Source of the DNA: Caballeronia choica
Lineage (GTDB): Bacteria; Pseudomonadota; Gammaproteobacteria; Burkholderiales; Burkholderiaceae
Direction of reading: 5' to 3'
Assembly: GCF_001544535.1 (NCBI RefSeq)
Contig: NZ_FCON02000060.1
Location: 1-47,546, forward strand
DNA: 47,546 bases
This document shows, piece after piece, positions 9,107 through 17,865 of this stretch (position 1 is its first letter; each line of letters opens with the position of its first letter). The notes under the pieces are model-generated. The model searched no databases, was not told where the DNA came from, and saw only the letters and a list, made by a program, of their open reading frames with translations. A program made the position numbers and the translations under genes.

Positions 9107-10243
9107 TCACGCCGCCTTCGCTTGCGACTGCTCGCGCGAGCGCGCGGCTTCCTCCAGTTCGCGCACGAGTGGCAGCACCCGCTTGCCGAAGTATTCGACC
9201 TCTTCGATGAAGTGCAAAAACCCGGTCAGCACCAGATCGACGCCAACCGCTTTCAACGCGACGATCCGCTCGGCAATCTGCTGTGGCGTGCCGATCAGGT
9301 TGGTGCGAAAGCCATCGTTGTACTGCACGAGATCCTCGAAGCTCGACTTCGCCCAGTTGCCCTCTCCTTCCGGCGAGGCCTTGCCCGCCTCCTTCACCGC
9401 GTCGCCGAAGGCGTGCACGGCTTCGACATGCGCGTGCCGGATGATGTCGTCGAGAACGGCCCTCGCTTCCTCCTCGGTGTCGCGTGCGATCACGAACGCG
9501 TTCACGCCGATCTTCACCTTGTGATTATTCTTCGCGGCCTTCGCCTGGATGTCGTCGATCTGCAGCTTGAGATTCTCGGGCGTGTTGCCATTCGTGAAAT
9601 ACCAATCCGAGACGCTTGCCGCATTGTCGCGAGCGGCGCGCGAACTGCCGCCCTGGAAGATCACCGGATGCGGCTTCTGAATCGGCTTCGGACTCAGCGT
9701 GTAGTTGTTGAAGCGGTAGAAGTCACCCTTGTAGGTGAAGTTGTCCTGCGTCCAGATGCCCTTCAGCGCTTCAATGAACTCACGCGACCGACGATAGCGT
9801 TCATCGTGCTCAAGCCAGTGCTCGCCGATTGCCGTGAACTCGCCCTTGAACCAGCCGCTTACCACATTGACGCCGATGCGCCCGTTCGAGATGTGATCGA
9901 TCGTCGCGATCTGCTTGGCAACGACGGCCGGATTCCACGGTCCGGGCAGGATCGCCGCAAGCACCTTGAGCTTCGTGGTCGCATGCAGCAGCGCCTGGCT
10001 GAAGGAAACCGACTCGTGCTGATTGTCCGCGCCATAGCCGGCGGTAAAGCGGATCTGGCTCAACGCGTAGTCGAAGCCGGCCTGCTCGGCGGTTTGCGCG
10101 AGCTTCTGGTTGTATTCGACGCTCCAGTCCGTGCGTTGCTCGATCGTACTGACCACGAGGCCACCGCTGACATTGGGCACCCAGTAGGCGAACTGCAATG
10201 CTTCCTGAGTCTCTTCCTGCTTCTCTTCCCGCTTCTCGCTCAT
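9107..10243 (-). CDS. sfnG: Dimethylsulfone monooxygenase (FMNH2-dependent)
   Basis: Luciferase-like flavin monooxygenase that converts dimethylsulfone to methanesulfinate with FMNH2 from a separate reductase, releasing sulfur for assimilation. The 378-residue protein shows SfnG-specific blocks: FAYWVPNVSGGLVVSTIEQR at the start, RFTAGYGADNQHESVSFSQA, ILPGPWNPAVVAKQIATIDH, VVSGWFKGEFTAIGEHWLEH, FQGGSSRAARD, and NWAKSSFEDLVQYNDGFRTN. The ATG at 10243 has AGGA 7-8 bases upstream. A short charged N-terminal tail (SEKREEKQEETQE) precedes the barrel. It heads the run into the liv genes and is divergent from the SfnB-like gene. No flavin reductase or SfnR activator gene is adjacent. Confidence 0.93.
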   Translation of the reverse strand: MSEKREEKQEETQEALQFAYWVPNVSGGLVVSTIEQRTDWSVEYNQKLAQTAEQAGFDYALSQIRFTAGYGADNQHESVSFSQALLHATTKLKVLAAILPGPWNPAVVAKQIATIDHISNGRIGVNVVSGWFKGEFTAIGEHWLEHDERYRRSREFIEALKGIWTQDNFTYKGDFYRFNNYTLSPKPIQKPHPVIFQGGSSRAARDNAASVSDWYFTNGNTPENLKLQIDDIQAKAAKNNHKVKIGVNAFVIARDTEEEARAVLDDIIRHAHVEAVHAFGDAVKEAGKASPEGEGNWAKSSFEDLVQYNDGFRTNLIGTPQQIAERIVALKAVGVDLVLTGFLHFIEEVEYFGKRVLPLVRELEEAARSREQSQAKAA

Positions 10244-10549
10244 GACGAATTCCTGAATGGTTGGCAGCTTGCGCGAGCCCAAGTTTCGACGTCGCCGTAT
10301 CGATCGGCGTGCAGATCGCAATGTAGGGCAGTGCAACGCCTCGACCAATCAATTTATTCAGCTATCGATGTGCGCACAGACGGCGTTAGCTATGGTCGCT
10401 TTATCGCGTTGGAACGCGAGATGAAGATCGCGATTCCTGATATTTGCGCGACGGTCCGCTTCATATGCAAAGCGCTAATCGAACTATGAAGCCGGGACCA
10501 ATTCCGCTAGATTCTGCGCAATTCATTGACGCTCGAACAAGGAACCTCC
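10244..10549. promoter_or_regulatory. Divergent promoter region of sfnG and the SfnB-like gene, with a perfect palindrome
   Basis: 306 bases without a gene. A perfect inverted repeat TCGCGTT-GG-AACGCGA lies at 10404-10419, a candidate operator for a dimeric regulator acting on one or both genes. TGGTCGCTTTATCGC just left of it (starting at 10393) has GG-N10-GC spacing, as in sigma-54 promoters, but matches the consensus poorly at the -12 element. The stretch near 10350 is comparatively AT-rich. Confidence 0.45.
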
Positions 10550-11782
10550 ATGACCCGGACACCGACCGCCGCCCTCTCCCTTGGCGCCGATTACGAAGCC
10601 GTTGCAGATCGCTTCAGGCCCATCTTCGAGCGGATTGCCGCAGGCGCGCTCGAGCGCGATCAGACGCGTGCGCTGCCTCATGAAGAAATCGACGAGCTCA
10701 AGCGCGTGGGCTTCGGCGCGCTGCGGGTGCCCGTCTCGCATGGAGGAAGCGGCGTCTCGGTCAAGCAGCTCTTTCGCCTGCTCATCGAACTCGCCGCTGC
10801 CGATTCGAACCTGCCGCAGGCATTGCGCGGCCATTTTGCGTATGTCGAGGATGTGGTCAACACCTCACCGGGCGCGGAGCGCGATCGCTGGTTCGCACGC
10901 TTTGTCGACGGCGAGCTCTTTGGCAACGCCTGGACCGAAGTCGGCAATGTCGCGCTCGGCAGCGTCATCACGAAGGTCTCGCGGCGCGGCGACCGCTGGG
11001 TTGTGAATGGCGCGAAGTACTACAGCACCGGAAGCATCTTCGCCGACTGGATCGATGTCTACGCACAGCATGCGGATGGCCGCGATGTCATCGTGGCAGT
11101 GCCGACAAAGCAACCGGGCGTGACGCTGAGTGACGACTGGGACGGCTTCGGCCAGCGCACGACAGGCAGCGGCACGACCGTGTTCAACGATGCAGCCGTG
11201 CAGGAAGCGCACATCGTCGACTTTTCAAGGCGCTTCAGGTACCAGACCGCCTTTTACCAGCTCTTTCATCTGGCAACGCTTGCCGGCATCGCGCGGGCGG
11301 CCACGCGCGACGCGGCGGCGGAGGTTCGTGCGCGTCAACGTGTCTATAGCCACGGGAATGCGTCGCACGTGAGCCGGGATGTACAGATCCAGCAGGTCGT
11401 CGGCGAGATCGCGGCGTGGGCGTATGCGGCGGAAGCGATCGCATTGCAGGCGACTGAACCGGCGCAACGCGCCTACGAGGCGCGCTTCGTCGACGATGCC
11501 GAGGCGGAAAAGCAGGCGAATATCGATGCCGAAATCGAATCGGGCAAAGGGCAGATCGTCGTGACGGAACTTGCGCTGCGCGCGTCGACGCACTTGTTCG
11601 ATGCCCTCGGCGCGTCGGCTACGAGCGGCGCCAAATCGCTTGACCGGCACTGGAGAAATGCGCGCACAGTTTCATCGCACAATCCGACCGTCTATAAGGC
11701 GAAGCTGGTGGGTGACTGGGAGATCAACGGGACCGAGCCGGTTTATGTTTGGCAAATTGGTCGCGGCGGGAATGACGGTTGA
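10550..11782 (+). CDS. SfnB-like acyl-CoA-dehydrogenase-fold flavin oxidoreductase
   Basis: 410-residue flavoprotein of the acyl-CoA dehydrogenase/DszC fold. Such proteins near sfnG are known as the SfnB sulfur-acquisition family and are thought to oxidise organosulfur compounds with reduced flavin. Features are the N-terminal helical domain (PHEEIDELKRVGFGALRVPV), the middle-domain motif LFGNAWTEVGN, WVVNGAKYYSTGSIFADWID, and DDWDGFGQRTTGSGTTVF, typical of the SfnB/DszC group. There is no acyl-CoA-dehydrogenase catalytic base that I can identify. The ATG at 10550 follows AAGGAA at good spacing. It is transcribed away from sfnG across a shared promoter region. A true acyl-CoA dehydrogenase is less likely given the context. 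Confidence 0.8.
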   Translation: MTRTPTAALSLGADYEAVADRFRPIFERIAAGALERDQTRALPHEEIDELKRVGFGALRVPVSHGGSGVSVKQLFRLLIELAAADSNLPQALRGHFAYVEDVVNTSPGAERDRWFARFVDGELFGNAWTEVGNVALGSVITKVSRRGDRWVVNGAKYYSTGSIFADWIDVYAQHADGRDVIVAVPTKQPGVTLSDDWDGFGQRTTGSGTTVFNDAAVQEAHIVDFSRRFRYQTAFYQLFHLATLAGIARAATRDAAAEVRARQRVYSHGNASHVSRDVQIQQVVGEIAAWAYAAEAIALQATEPAQRAYEARFVDDAEAEKQANIDAEIESGKGQIVVTELALRASTHLFDALGASATSGAKSLDRHWRNARTVSSHNPTVYKAKLVGDWEINGTEPVYVWQIGRGGNDG

Positions 11783-12079
11783 GTTGCCTGGAGTCTTCCT
11801 GTCGAAACCCTGCGCGTACGGAAAAAATCACCATGCCGCGGCCACTACTTCATGACGAACACGGGTTCCTTTGCGCAAGGAAGCGCCGAGTGTGGTCGCT
11901 CTGCGGAAGGCGACCTGGAGCGCCCAGCCATCGCAACAAAAAGCGGACGCATGACGCACGTGATCGAACTGGAGTTGCTCCAATGCCGCTATCCATGCGC
12001 GTATTTCAAGTACTTGCAGAACGGATTACTCGCGCGGCCTGTTAGCGTCCGGGCTCACTCGTCTGTTGGCGAGCAAGCC
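11783..12079. other. Convergent intergenic region, no gene seen
   Basis: About 300 bases between the SfnB-like gene (plus) and the DoxX gene (minus). Short open frames are present, but none has a ribosome site plus recognisable protein content. No clear terminator hairpin was found. Confidence 0.5.
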
Positions 12080-12424
12080 TCAAACGCGGAGCGCCACCGT
12101 AACCACAACGAGAGCCGAGAAGATCAGCGCCGGGGCGAGATGCTTGAACGGCTCCCGATTTCGTAGCAATGTGAAGAGCACGCCAATCATGATCGCACCG
12201 GCCAGCGTCAGGCCTAGAACTCTGGTTTGTTGTCCAAGAAGAAGTGCTGCACTGAGCAGTTCGAGAGCGGCACAGAGCAACCGAAACCATGCCGGGTAAC
12301 CCCAGCGTGCGAAGTCGCGCTTCACCGCGCCACGTCCTGCGAGATTGACCACCCCAGCAACCGCGAACAGAACCGCTACGATCGTCGCGAGAATCGATTC
12401 GAAAGATGCAGTGTTTAACGCCAT
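12080..12424 (-). CDS. DoxX-like four-helix membrane protein
   Basis: About 114 residues with four hydrophobic segments and the DoxX-like pattern FAVAGVVNLAGRGAVKRDFA, then GYPAWFRLLCAALELLSAAL. These small inner-membrane proteins are linked to redox metabolism, but the function of this subgroup is unknown. Three ATGs lie in tandem at 12430, 12427 and 12424. The third is best spaced (7 bases) from GGAG. The tandem ATGs overlap the stop of the preceding SDR gene, so the pair is translationally coupled. Confidence 0.8.
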   Translation of the reverse strand: MALNTASFESILATIVAVLFAVAGVVNLAGRGAVKRDFARWGYPAWFRLLCAALELLSAALLLGQQTRVLGLTLAGAIMIGVLFTLLRNREPFKHLAPALIFSALVVVTVALRV

Positions 12425-12426
12425 CA

Positions 12427-13350
12427 TCATGCTCCGTTGCTTTGCTGAAAGTGCTTCTGCACAGAGAGGTCCGCAATCAGGCCGGGGCCGTGGGGTTCCC
12501 ACGCAAGAACTCGCCGGGCATGCCCGCCGCTTACCGTCTGGTCGAGCGCCAGTGCGTCAGCAAATGGCCCAAGCAATTTGCGAGCATCGTCGAGCGGCCA
12601 CGGTTCGACGCGATCGGCACCGACCGAGGCCCGAATCGCTTCACCCATTTCGGCAACGGCAACCGCATCTTCCGCGATCACGTTGAAGACCTGTCCCGCG
12701 ACTCGACCGTCCCCACTTGCCGCCCGCTCCACCGCGCTCAGGTAGGCCGTGGCGAGATCATCGACGTGAACGGCAGGCCAGTGGTTGCCACCATCGCCGA
12801 CGACCCTCACACTGCCGGTCTGACGGACCATGCCGGCAAGCATGCCGAAGATGCCGCCGCCGTAGCCGTGCACCATCGCCGGCCTGAGGATCACTGCGGC
12901 AATCGAGCGGCGTGCTGCCAGCGCCAGCACGTGTTGCTCCACTGCGGGGCGCCAGGCGACAAGTGGTGTCGGGTTCAGCGCCGATGCTTCAGTCGCGGGT
13001 TCGCCCTCCGTATTGCCGTAGACCCAAGTGCCAGACGTATAGACAAACGCCGCGCCCGGAAGCAAATGCGAAAGCATCGCCTCAACTGCGGCCTCGTCAG
13101 CAGCAGCGGCGGAAGCATCGTTGGTCGACGCCATGTGCACCACACCATCGGCGGCACCGGCAGTCGCAGCGAAAGACTGTGGCTCACGCAGGTCGCCGGA
13201 ATGCAGTTTTACACCGAGACGTGCCAGCGCGCTCGCGGCCGCCGACCTGTCTTCGCGCACCAGCGCCGTCACCTGATGGCCCAGGCTGATTGCCTTGCGC
13301 GCGACCGCTCGACCGATGTAGCCCGTACCACCCGTCATGAATAGTTCCAT
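12427..13350 (-). CDS. NAD(P)-dependent epimerase/dehydratase-type SDR
   Basis: 307-residue atypical extended short-chain dehydrogenase. It begins with the Rossmann motif TGGTGYIGRAVARKA and has a YTSGTWVYGN segment, in which the Y-x-x-x-K active site is not evident, and a C-terminal dimer region (HWPAVHVDDLATAYLSAVER) as in YeeZ/NAD-epimerase-like proteins. The substrate is unknown. The ATG at 13350 follows GGAGAACGCT. It is transcribed divergently from a TetR gene, with two operators between them, so it is probably the repressed target together with the DoxX gene. Confidence 0.85.
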   Translation of the reverse strand: MELFMTGGTGYIGRAVARKAISLGHQVTALVREDRSAAASALARLGVKLHSGDLREPQSFAATAGAADGVVHMASTNDASAAAADEAAVEAMLSHLLPGAAFVYTSGTWVYGNTEGEPATEASALNPTPLVAWRPAVEQHVLALAARRSIAAVILRPAMVHGYGGGIFGMLAGMVRQTGSVRVVGDGGNHWPAVHVDDLATAYLSAVERAASGDGRVAGQVFNVIAEDAVAVAEMGEAIRASVGADRVEPWPLDDARKLLGPFADALALDQTVSGGHARRVLAWEPHGPGLIADLSVQKHFQQSNGA

Positions 13351-13394
13351 AGCGTTCTCCTCGATGATTGCCTGCGAAGTTGATAAGTGACATG

Positions 13395-13416
13395 AACGAG
13401 ACTTATCGGTCTCGTT
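13395..13416. promoter_or_regulatory. Inverted-repeat operator 1 of the SDR/TetR pair
   Basis: AACGAGAC-TTATCG-GTCTCGTT is a perfect 8-6-8 inverted repeat. It lies in the 130-base gap between the divergent SDR and TetR genes and is the likely binding site of the TetR protein. Confidence 0.75.
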
Positions 13417-13429
13417 TCGACCAATCTAA

Positions 13430-13449
13430 ACGAGACTGACCAGTCTTGT
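13430..13449. promoter_or_regulatory. Inverted-repeat operator 2 of the SDR/TetR pair
   Basis: ACGAGACT-GACC-AGTCTTGT is an inverted repeat with one mismatch and shares the ACGAGAC half-site with operator 1. It lies 31-51 bases before the TetR ATG, which suggests autoregulation as well as control of the SDR promoter. Confidence 0.7.
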
Positions 13450-13480
13450 CAACTACTCGACGATCTGTTATTTATCTGGC

Positions 13481-14086
13481 ATGAACACGTCCTCTCTCCC
13501 CGACCTGAGCCCGCTGCAACGCCGCAAGCGGTCCGCCATCCTCGACGGCGCGAAAGCCGTTTTTTTAAGCCAGGGTTTCGGCCTGGCAACGATGGACGAT
13601 GTCGCCGCGGCCGCCGGCGTCGGGAAACAGACGGTCTACCGCCACTTCAAGTCGAAGGAGGCGCTCTTCGTTGGTCTGGTCAGCTCGATGTGCGCTCAGG
13701 TGGGTGGATTTCTTGCCAGCGCTCAGGGCGAGCAATCCGATGGATCACCCGAAGTCGAGTTGCGCGAGTTGGGATGGTTGCTGGCACGAAGCCTTATTAC
13801 ACCGGATAACCTGCGGCTTTACCGGGCCATCGTTGCTGAGGCCGAGCGTCTCCCGGAACTCGGCCAAGTGTTTTACGAGAATGGTGCAAAGGTCGTGCGT
13901 GCCTTCGCCGCAAAGATTCTGCGAAAGCGATTTGACAAATCGACGGCTGCATTGCGGGCAGCGACATTCGTTCAGTTGGTGCTTGGCGACGCGTATCTGG
14001 AACTGTCAATTGGCTACACGGTGCCCGATGTTGAAGCGCGCTTCGCGCTGCAGATTGACGAGGCGGTAGCGGCAGCACTTCGCTAA
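13481..14086 (+). CDS. TetR/AcrR-family transcriptional repressor
   Basis: 201 residues. The N-terminal helix-turn-helix reads ILDGAKAVFLSQGFGLATMD, then DVAAAAGVGKQTVYRHFKSK, a textbook TetR DNA-binding domain (residues about 18-60). The C-terminal ligand domain resembles the AefR-like group (LYRAIVAEAERLPELGQVFY). The inducer is unknown. It probably represses the divergent SDR-DoxX pair and itself through the two operators at 13395-13449. Confidence 0.9.
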   Translation: MNTSSLPDLSPLQRRKRSAILDGAKAVFLSQGFGLATMDDVAAAAGVGKQTVYRHFKSKEALFVGLVSSMCAQVGGFLASAQGEQSDGSPEVELRELGWLLARSLITPDNLRLYRAIVAEAERLPELGQVFYENGAKVVRAFAAKILRKRFDKSTAALRAATFVQLVLGDAYLELSIGYTVPDVEARFALQIDEAVAAALR

Positions 14087-14139
14087 GTGAAGAAACAGCG
14101 TGCCCGTCTCTGCGAAGAACAAACTGCTGGAGAAGCTTG

Positions 14140-14163
14140 CCTCGATGTCCCGGGACATCGAGG
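14140..14163. terminator. 24-bp perfect palindrome between convergent TetR and amiR
   Basis: CCTCGATGTCCC is followed directly by its exact reverse complement, giving 12+12 bases with no spacer. It lies between the end of the TetR gene (plus) and the end of amiR (minus), so a bidirectional terminator or transcript-end stabiliser is the simplest reading. No T-run follows on either strand, and as a spacerless palindrome it could also bind a protein. Confidence 0.45.
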
Positions 14164-14270
14164 AACGCAAATGAGCGCGCTATGATTTTGGATCGCCGAA
14201 GCATCCGGGAAATACGAGTGTCGGTGACGGGCATTCCCTCATACCTTTCCGCGCATCCCGAACTCCAACG

Positions 14271-14924
14271 CTAGCCGCGTAACGACAGATACTGGTCTGC
14301 AGCAATAATCGCCGAAGCAATTTCTTCCACCGACACTCGTTTTGCCATCGCTTGAGCCCGCATGGCCCGATATGCGTCGAGCTTGGTAATCCCTTGCTGT
14401 CTTACAAGGATTTCTTGCGCTTCGGCGATCTTCCTGACGCTCTCCACTTTGTCCTCGAGGCGGATTACGCGCTTTTTGAGTTTCTTGATGTCGCCAGAAA
14501 GCTGTTGAGCAAGCACGACCGCACTGAGCACGCCGAACGAGCGGACTGGCGCGGTTACTACGGCCTTTGCCCCTACGCGAAGAACCGCGTCGATGATGGT
14601 TGGATTCTCATAGTTCACGACCGCCACGACAGGAGGCGAGTCGTCGGCGTTGCACCAGGCATAGTCAAAATCGAGCGTATCCGGATAGAGTCCAATGAAC
14701 ACGACGTCCGTTCCTTCGACAGGCGCTTCGAGCGGCGGCCAGAAACAATGCGCCTTGCAACCGATGCGCTCGAGCTGCTGCGTCAACATCTCGCCGTCGC
14801 GGTTGTGGGGATGGAAGATGCAGATATGCATCGAACGCAAATCCCTCAGTAAACGCGATCCGCTTCGCAATGAAGAAATTTCGACCCGACCGTTGGTGCG
14901 GGCACATCCGATATCGCCGCGCAC
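14271..14924 (-). CDS. amiR: AmiR-type ANTAR antiterminator
   Basis: RNA-binding antiterminator of amide operons. The 217-residue protein has a pseudo-receiver domain (ICIFHPHNRDGEMLTQQLER, then DVVFIGLYPD) lacking the phosphorylation aspartate set, a coiled coil (LKKRVIRLEDKVESVRKIAE) and a C-terminal ANTAR three-helix domain (residues about 155-215). This order matches Pseudomonas AmiR. The start is GTG 14924, directly after the amiC stop, with GGAG 6 bases upstream. AmiC is expected to hold it inactive until an amide binds. Its likely RNA targets are the two leaders at 19739-19820 and 25787-25864. Confidence 0.9.
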   Translation of the reverse strand: MRGDIGCARTNGRVEISSLRSGSRLLRDLRSMHICIFHPHNRDGEMLTQQLERIGCKAHCFWPPLEAPVEGTDVVFIGLYPDTLDFDYAWCNADDSPPVVAVVNYENPTIIDAVLRVGAKAVVTAPVRSFGVLSAVVLAQQLSGDIKKLKKRVIRLEDKVESVRKIAEAQEILVRQQGITKLDAYRAMRAQAMAKRVSVEEIASAIIAADQYLSLRG

Positions 14925-16079
14925 TTAGTTCTCCACTGAAGTCATTTGTGACGCGGTACTGCTGAGATCGTGCGCCACCAAGTATGGATCGGGATAAATT
15001 GCCTCGCGCGTTTCCCGCACGATCGCGAACCGTCCCTCGGAATTGACCCGCCCTATCCGCGGATAAAGATATGCGTGATGATTGGAGGCTTCTATGCGGA
15101 CCGTACCTTGGGGGGCGTCGAACGAAGATCCGAGCAGACAGGGCATCAAAGCGTCGATGTCATCGCTTCCGCTCGCGCGCAGCGCCCTGGCGAATATGTG
15201 GAACTGAAAGTACGCCGCTTCCCAGCATGCGTTTGGTGCGACGCTATCGCCGAACCGCTCCCGGAATTTGGCCAGACAACTTATGTTCGCTTCGGTTTGA
15301 ATCGTTTGAAAATAGGGCGCCGATGTGTAATGCCCTTCAGCGACAACCGCCCCCATCTGCGCGACTTCAACTTCAGAAGTCGTCAAGCTGCCGATCGGCA
15401 TTTTCGCTGGATCGAAACCGGCGTCCGCATAAGCACGGTAGAAACATTGTGTTGAATTACCGACTACAGTCGAAAAGATGAAGTCGGGTTGTACATTGCG
15501 GATATCGGCCAGTACTTCGTCGAAGTCCCGTTCTGTCGCATCGAGTGGAACGTAGCGCTCACCCACTTTTTGCCCGCCGGGGCACTGGCTCACGAGATCC
15601 GCCATGATCCGATTCGACTCGTAAGGATAGATATAGTTTGAACCGACCATGTATACGCGCGGACCAAACTTCGAGGTCATGTACTCGGCGAGCTGGACGC
15701 TATTCTGGTTCGGCGCCGCCCCTGTATAGATCAAATGATCGGAACATTCGAACCCTTCGTACAGGGTCGCGTAGAACAGGAGCCTGTTCCAGCGTTCCAC
15801 TACCGGAATTACCGCTTTGCGCGTACTCGACATGTAGCAGCCGAATATGACCTTCACATTGTCCGCCGTGATGAGACGCTCAGCCAACGCAGCATAGCGC
15901 GCTGGTTCGGAATGCGCGTCGTAGAAGACAGGTACGATTTCGCGGCCGTCTACGCCGCCTTCTTCGTTGACCTGTCCGATCGCGAAGAGCGTTCCGAAGC
16001 GTTGTGACGACTCGATGGACGAGGTCACGCCCGTTTCGGAATACAGCACGCCAACTTTAATGGGGTCGGTGTGTGCCAC
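14925..16079 (-). CDS. amiC: Amide-binding negative regulator, AmiC type
   Basis: Cytoplasmic ligand sensor with a periplasmic-binding-protein fold. Of 384 residues (Pseudomonas AmiC has 385), it starts directly at MAHTDPIKVGVLYSETGVTS with no signal peptide, as expected of a cytosolic sensor. The hinge and ligand region includes VIFGCYMSSTRKAVIPVVE and NYIYPYESNRIMADLV. In the known system AmiC binds AmiR, and amides release it. The start is GTG 16079, with GAGGA 5 bases upstream. It is followed without a gap by amiR and preceded by the VWA gene. Confidence 0.92.
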   Translation of the reverse strand: MAHTDPIKVGVLYSETGVTSSIESSQRFGTLFAIGQVNEEGGVDGREIVPVFYDAHSEPARYAALAERLITADNVKVIFGCYMSSTRKAVIPVVERWNRLLFYATLYEGFECSDHLIYTGAAPNQNSVQLAEYMTSKFGPRVYMVGSNYIYPYESNRIMADLVSQCPGGQKVGERYVPLDATERDFDEVLADIRNVQPDFIFSTVVGNSTQCFYRAYADAGFDPAKMPIGSLTTSEVEVAQMGAVVAEGHYTSAPYFQTIQTEANISCLAKFRERFGDSVAPNACWEAAYFQFHIFARALRASGSDDIDALMPCLLGSSFDAPQGTVRIEASNHHAYLYPRIGRVNSEGRFAIVRETREAIYPDPYLVAHDLSSTASQMTSVEN

Positions 16080-16161
16080 GGAATCCTCGACTCGGTTAGG
16101 ACGCTTGCACGCCTTGATAAAACTAATGTTAGTCCAAACGCCCGCGCCAAAACGGGCTTGC

Positions 16162-17865
16162 TCATGCCACGAGCCTGGACAGCAAATTCGGCAATATGTC
16201 GAAAAGCCGCGTGCTTTGCGTCAATGAAAAGGTATTGCGCCAGCCAAATATTTCGCACATTTCACGGTGTGGCACGGGGTCGACGCTAATACACTGAACC
16301 CGTACCCCGCGTACTGCCAGGCCATGCACCGCGTGGCGGGCATCTTCGACCAGATAGCGCGGATCGAAGATGTCGATGTCCGACGGTTCGCCGTCGGTCA
16401 CCAGCATTATGGTCTTCGACACGCTGCTTTCCTGTTCAAGGCAGGTGCCCGCATGACGCAAGGCGGGGCCGATTCGCGTCGACCATGCGGGCCGGACCGC
16501 CTCTAGCCTTCGCCAATGCCGTGCCTCGAGACGTTCTCCGAAGTCCTTGAACCGCACGTAACGAACTTCCGACCGTCTATTGGACGAGAAGCCATGCAAC
16601 GCAATACGCACGTGTCCGCTGTCGAAAACCGAGGTAACTTCATGGGCAGCCTCCCGCTCGCAATCCAACAACGTGCGGCCCGACGCATCGACCGAACGGG
16701 AGGTGGACGCGGAGAGGTCCAGCAGAAGCAGAATCGATGCATCGCGGGCCCTCCGCCCGGTTCTCGTGAACACGCGGCCGTCAGGCACTTTCCCGCTTCG
16801 CTGCGTGACGACATGCGTGACCAGCGCCTCGAGATCGATCTCGTCGCCGTCCGCCTGATGGCGCAGCCGATGAAACGAAAGCACCTCCGGATATTCAATC
16901 CAGGCGGAACGTGCAGACCGCGCCCCGTTCGGCGAGTCACTGTCGAGAGCGCTCATCTGCAAGTGCGCACCCTCGACGACGCTCACCCAGTCGTCCCGAA
17001 GAACTCTTGCCTTGTAGTTCCACTCCGGATACATCAATCGAATCGATTCAGGCGCGGATTCGGTTTCCTCGCTTTCGTCCTGTCGGCCGCCCGCCGCATC
17101 CTCGACACGTTGCACCCTGGCTCCCTGTGCCTGGACCACGGCCGTAACAATCTCCTCGTTCTCGAAACGCCACAGATAGGTATTGTCGTCCCGGTATTGC
17201 GGCTCAACTTGATAACACTGCGGGTCGAAAGGCACCCGCATCTGGCCGAGGTCGTTTGCCAGGATTGAAGCGACTTCACGAAAGCGCCCGGTATCTTCAA
17301 GGCGTGTTCCGATGGCTTCAATCATCGACCTTCCTTTCTCGACCCAGTGATGAGTATCGCGGTATCCAGGATCGTGCAGGGCCAGGCTCAAGCGTTCCGC
17401 CAATACTCCAAACGTCAGACCCATGGCCTGAAGCTGTCCGCCGGCACGATGAAAGCGTCTCCAGAGTTCTCTCAGTCCCGGACACTCCCGGATCATCAGG
17501 CGCTCTATGCGCACATCCTCCATTAGCGAGAGCATTGCAACCATCATTGGCACGCGAGTTCCCACTGGCCTGCCTGGCTCGGAAAATCTCAGATGCCCAA
17601 CGGCATGCGCGACAATCGCGTTTCCTATCAATCTCGAATCCGAAGCATGAACGTTCGACGGCAAAATGATGGCATTCCCTGTAATCGATGTCCGGCTCAA
17701 ATTCATTGCCTGGTCATCATCCGGCGCGGATGCGAGGTCGTTCCGCCCGACATCGACACCATGCTGTCCAAAGCCGTGCGCGTATAGCCTGAGGTGCCGG
17801 AACGTCGTACGGTTTCGTCCGATGGCGCCCGGCACAACGCATCGATCAAGGTCCGAAGAAAGCAT
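16162..17865 (-). CDS. CbbO/NorD-type von Willebrand factor A protein
   Basis: 567 residues. The C-terminal third is a VWA domain with an intact [18 protein letters not shown] (DxSxS), a downstream TRIG threonine and VTDGEPSD. The N-terminal part ([32 protein letters not shown]) resembles NorD/CbbO proteins. These work with CbbQ/NorQ AAA+ ATPases to remodel or activate metalloenzymes such as Rubisco or nitric oxide reductase. The ATG at 17865 overlaps the end of the AAA+ gene by 20 bases, as is usual for Q/O pairs. The client is unknown; amidase or the neighbouring tubulin-like proteins are possible. Confidence 0.85.
   Translation of the reverse strand: MLSSDLDRCVVPGAIGRNRTTFRHLRLYAHGFGQHGVDVGRNDLASAPDDDQAMNLSRTSITGNAIILPSNVHASDSRLIGNAIVAHAVGHLRFSEPGRPVGTRVPMMVAMLSLMEDVRIERLMIRECPGLRELWRRFHRAGGQLQAMGLTFGVLAERLSLALHDPGYRDTHHWVEKGRSMIEAIGTRLEDTGRFREVASILANDLGQMRVPFDPQCYQVEPQYRDDNTYLWRFENEEIVTAVVQAQGARVQRVEDAAGGRQDESEETESAPESIRLMYPEWNYKARVLRDDWVSVVEGAHLQMSALDSDSPNGARSARSAWIEYPEVLSFHRLRHQADGDEIDLEALVTHVVTQRSGKVPDGRVFTRTGRRARDASILLLLDLSASTSRSVDASGRTLLDCEREAAHEVTSVFDSGHVRIALHGFSSNRRSEVRYVRFKDFGERLEARHWRRLEAVRPAWSTRIGPALRHAGTCLEQESSVSKTIMLVTDGEPSDIDIFDPRYLVEDARHAVHGLAVRGVRVQCISVDPVPHREMCEIFGWRNTFSLTQSTRLFDILPNLLSRLVA

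Noticed and set aside
10393-10407. Possible sigma-54 promoter before the SfnB-like gene
   Set aside because: GG-N10-GC spacing is met, but the -12 element and flanks match poorly, and the site is about 145 bases upstream of the gene.
9122-10489. A 455-codon open frame on the plus strand opposite sfnG
   Set aside because: Antisense shadow of sfnG; no domain recognised.
12406-13344. A 312-codon plus-strand frame opposite the SDR gene
   Set aside because: Shadow of the SDR gene, which has a clear Rossmann motif and ribosome site.
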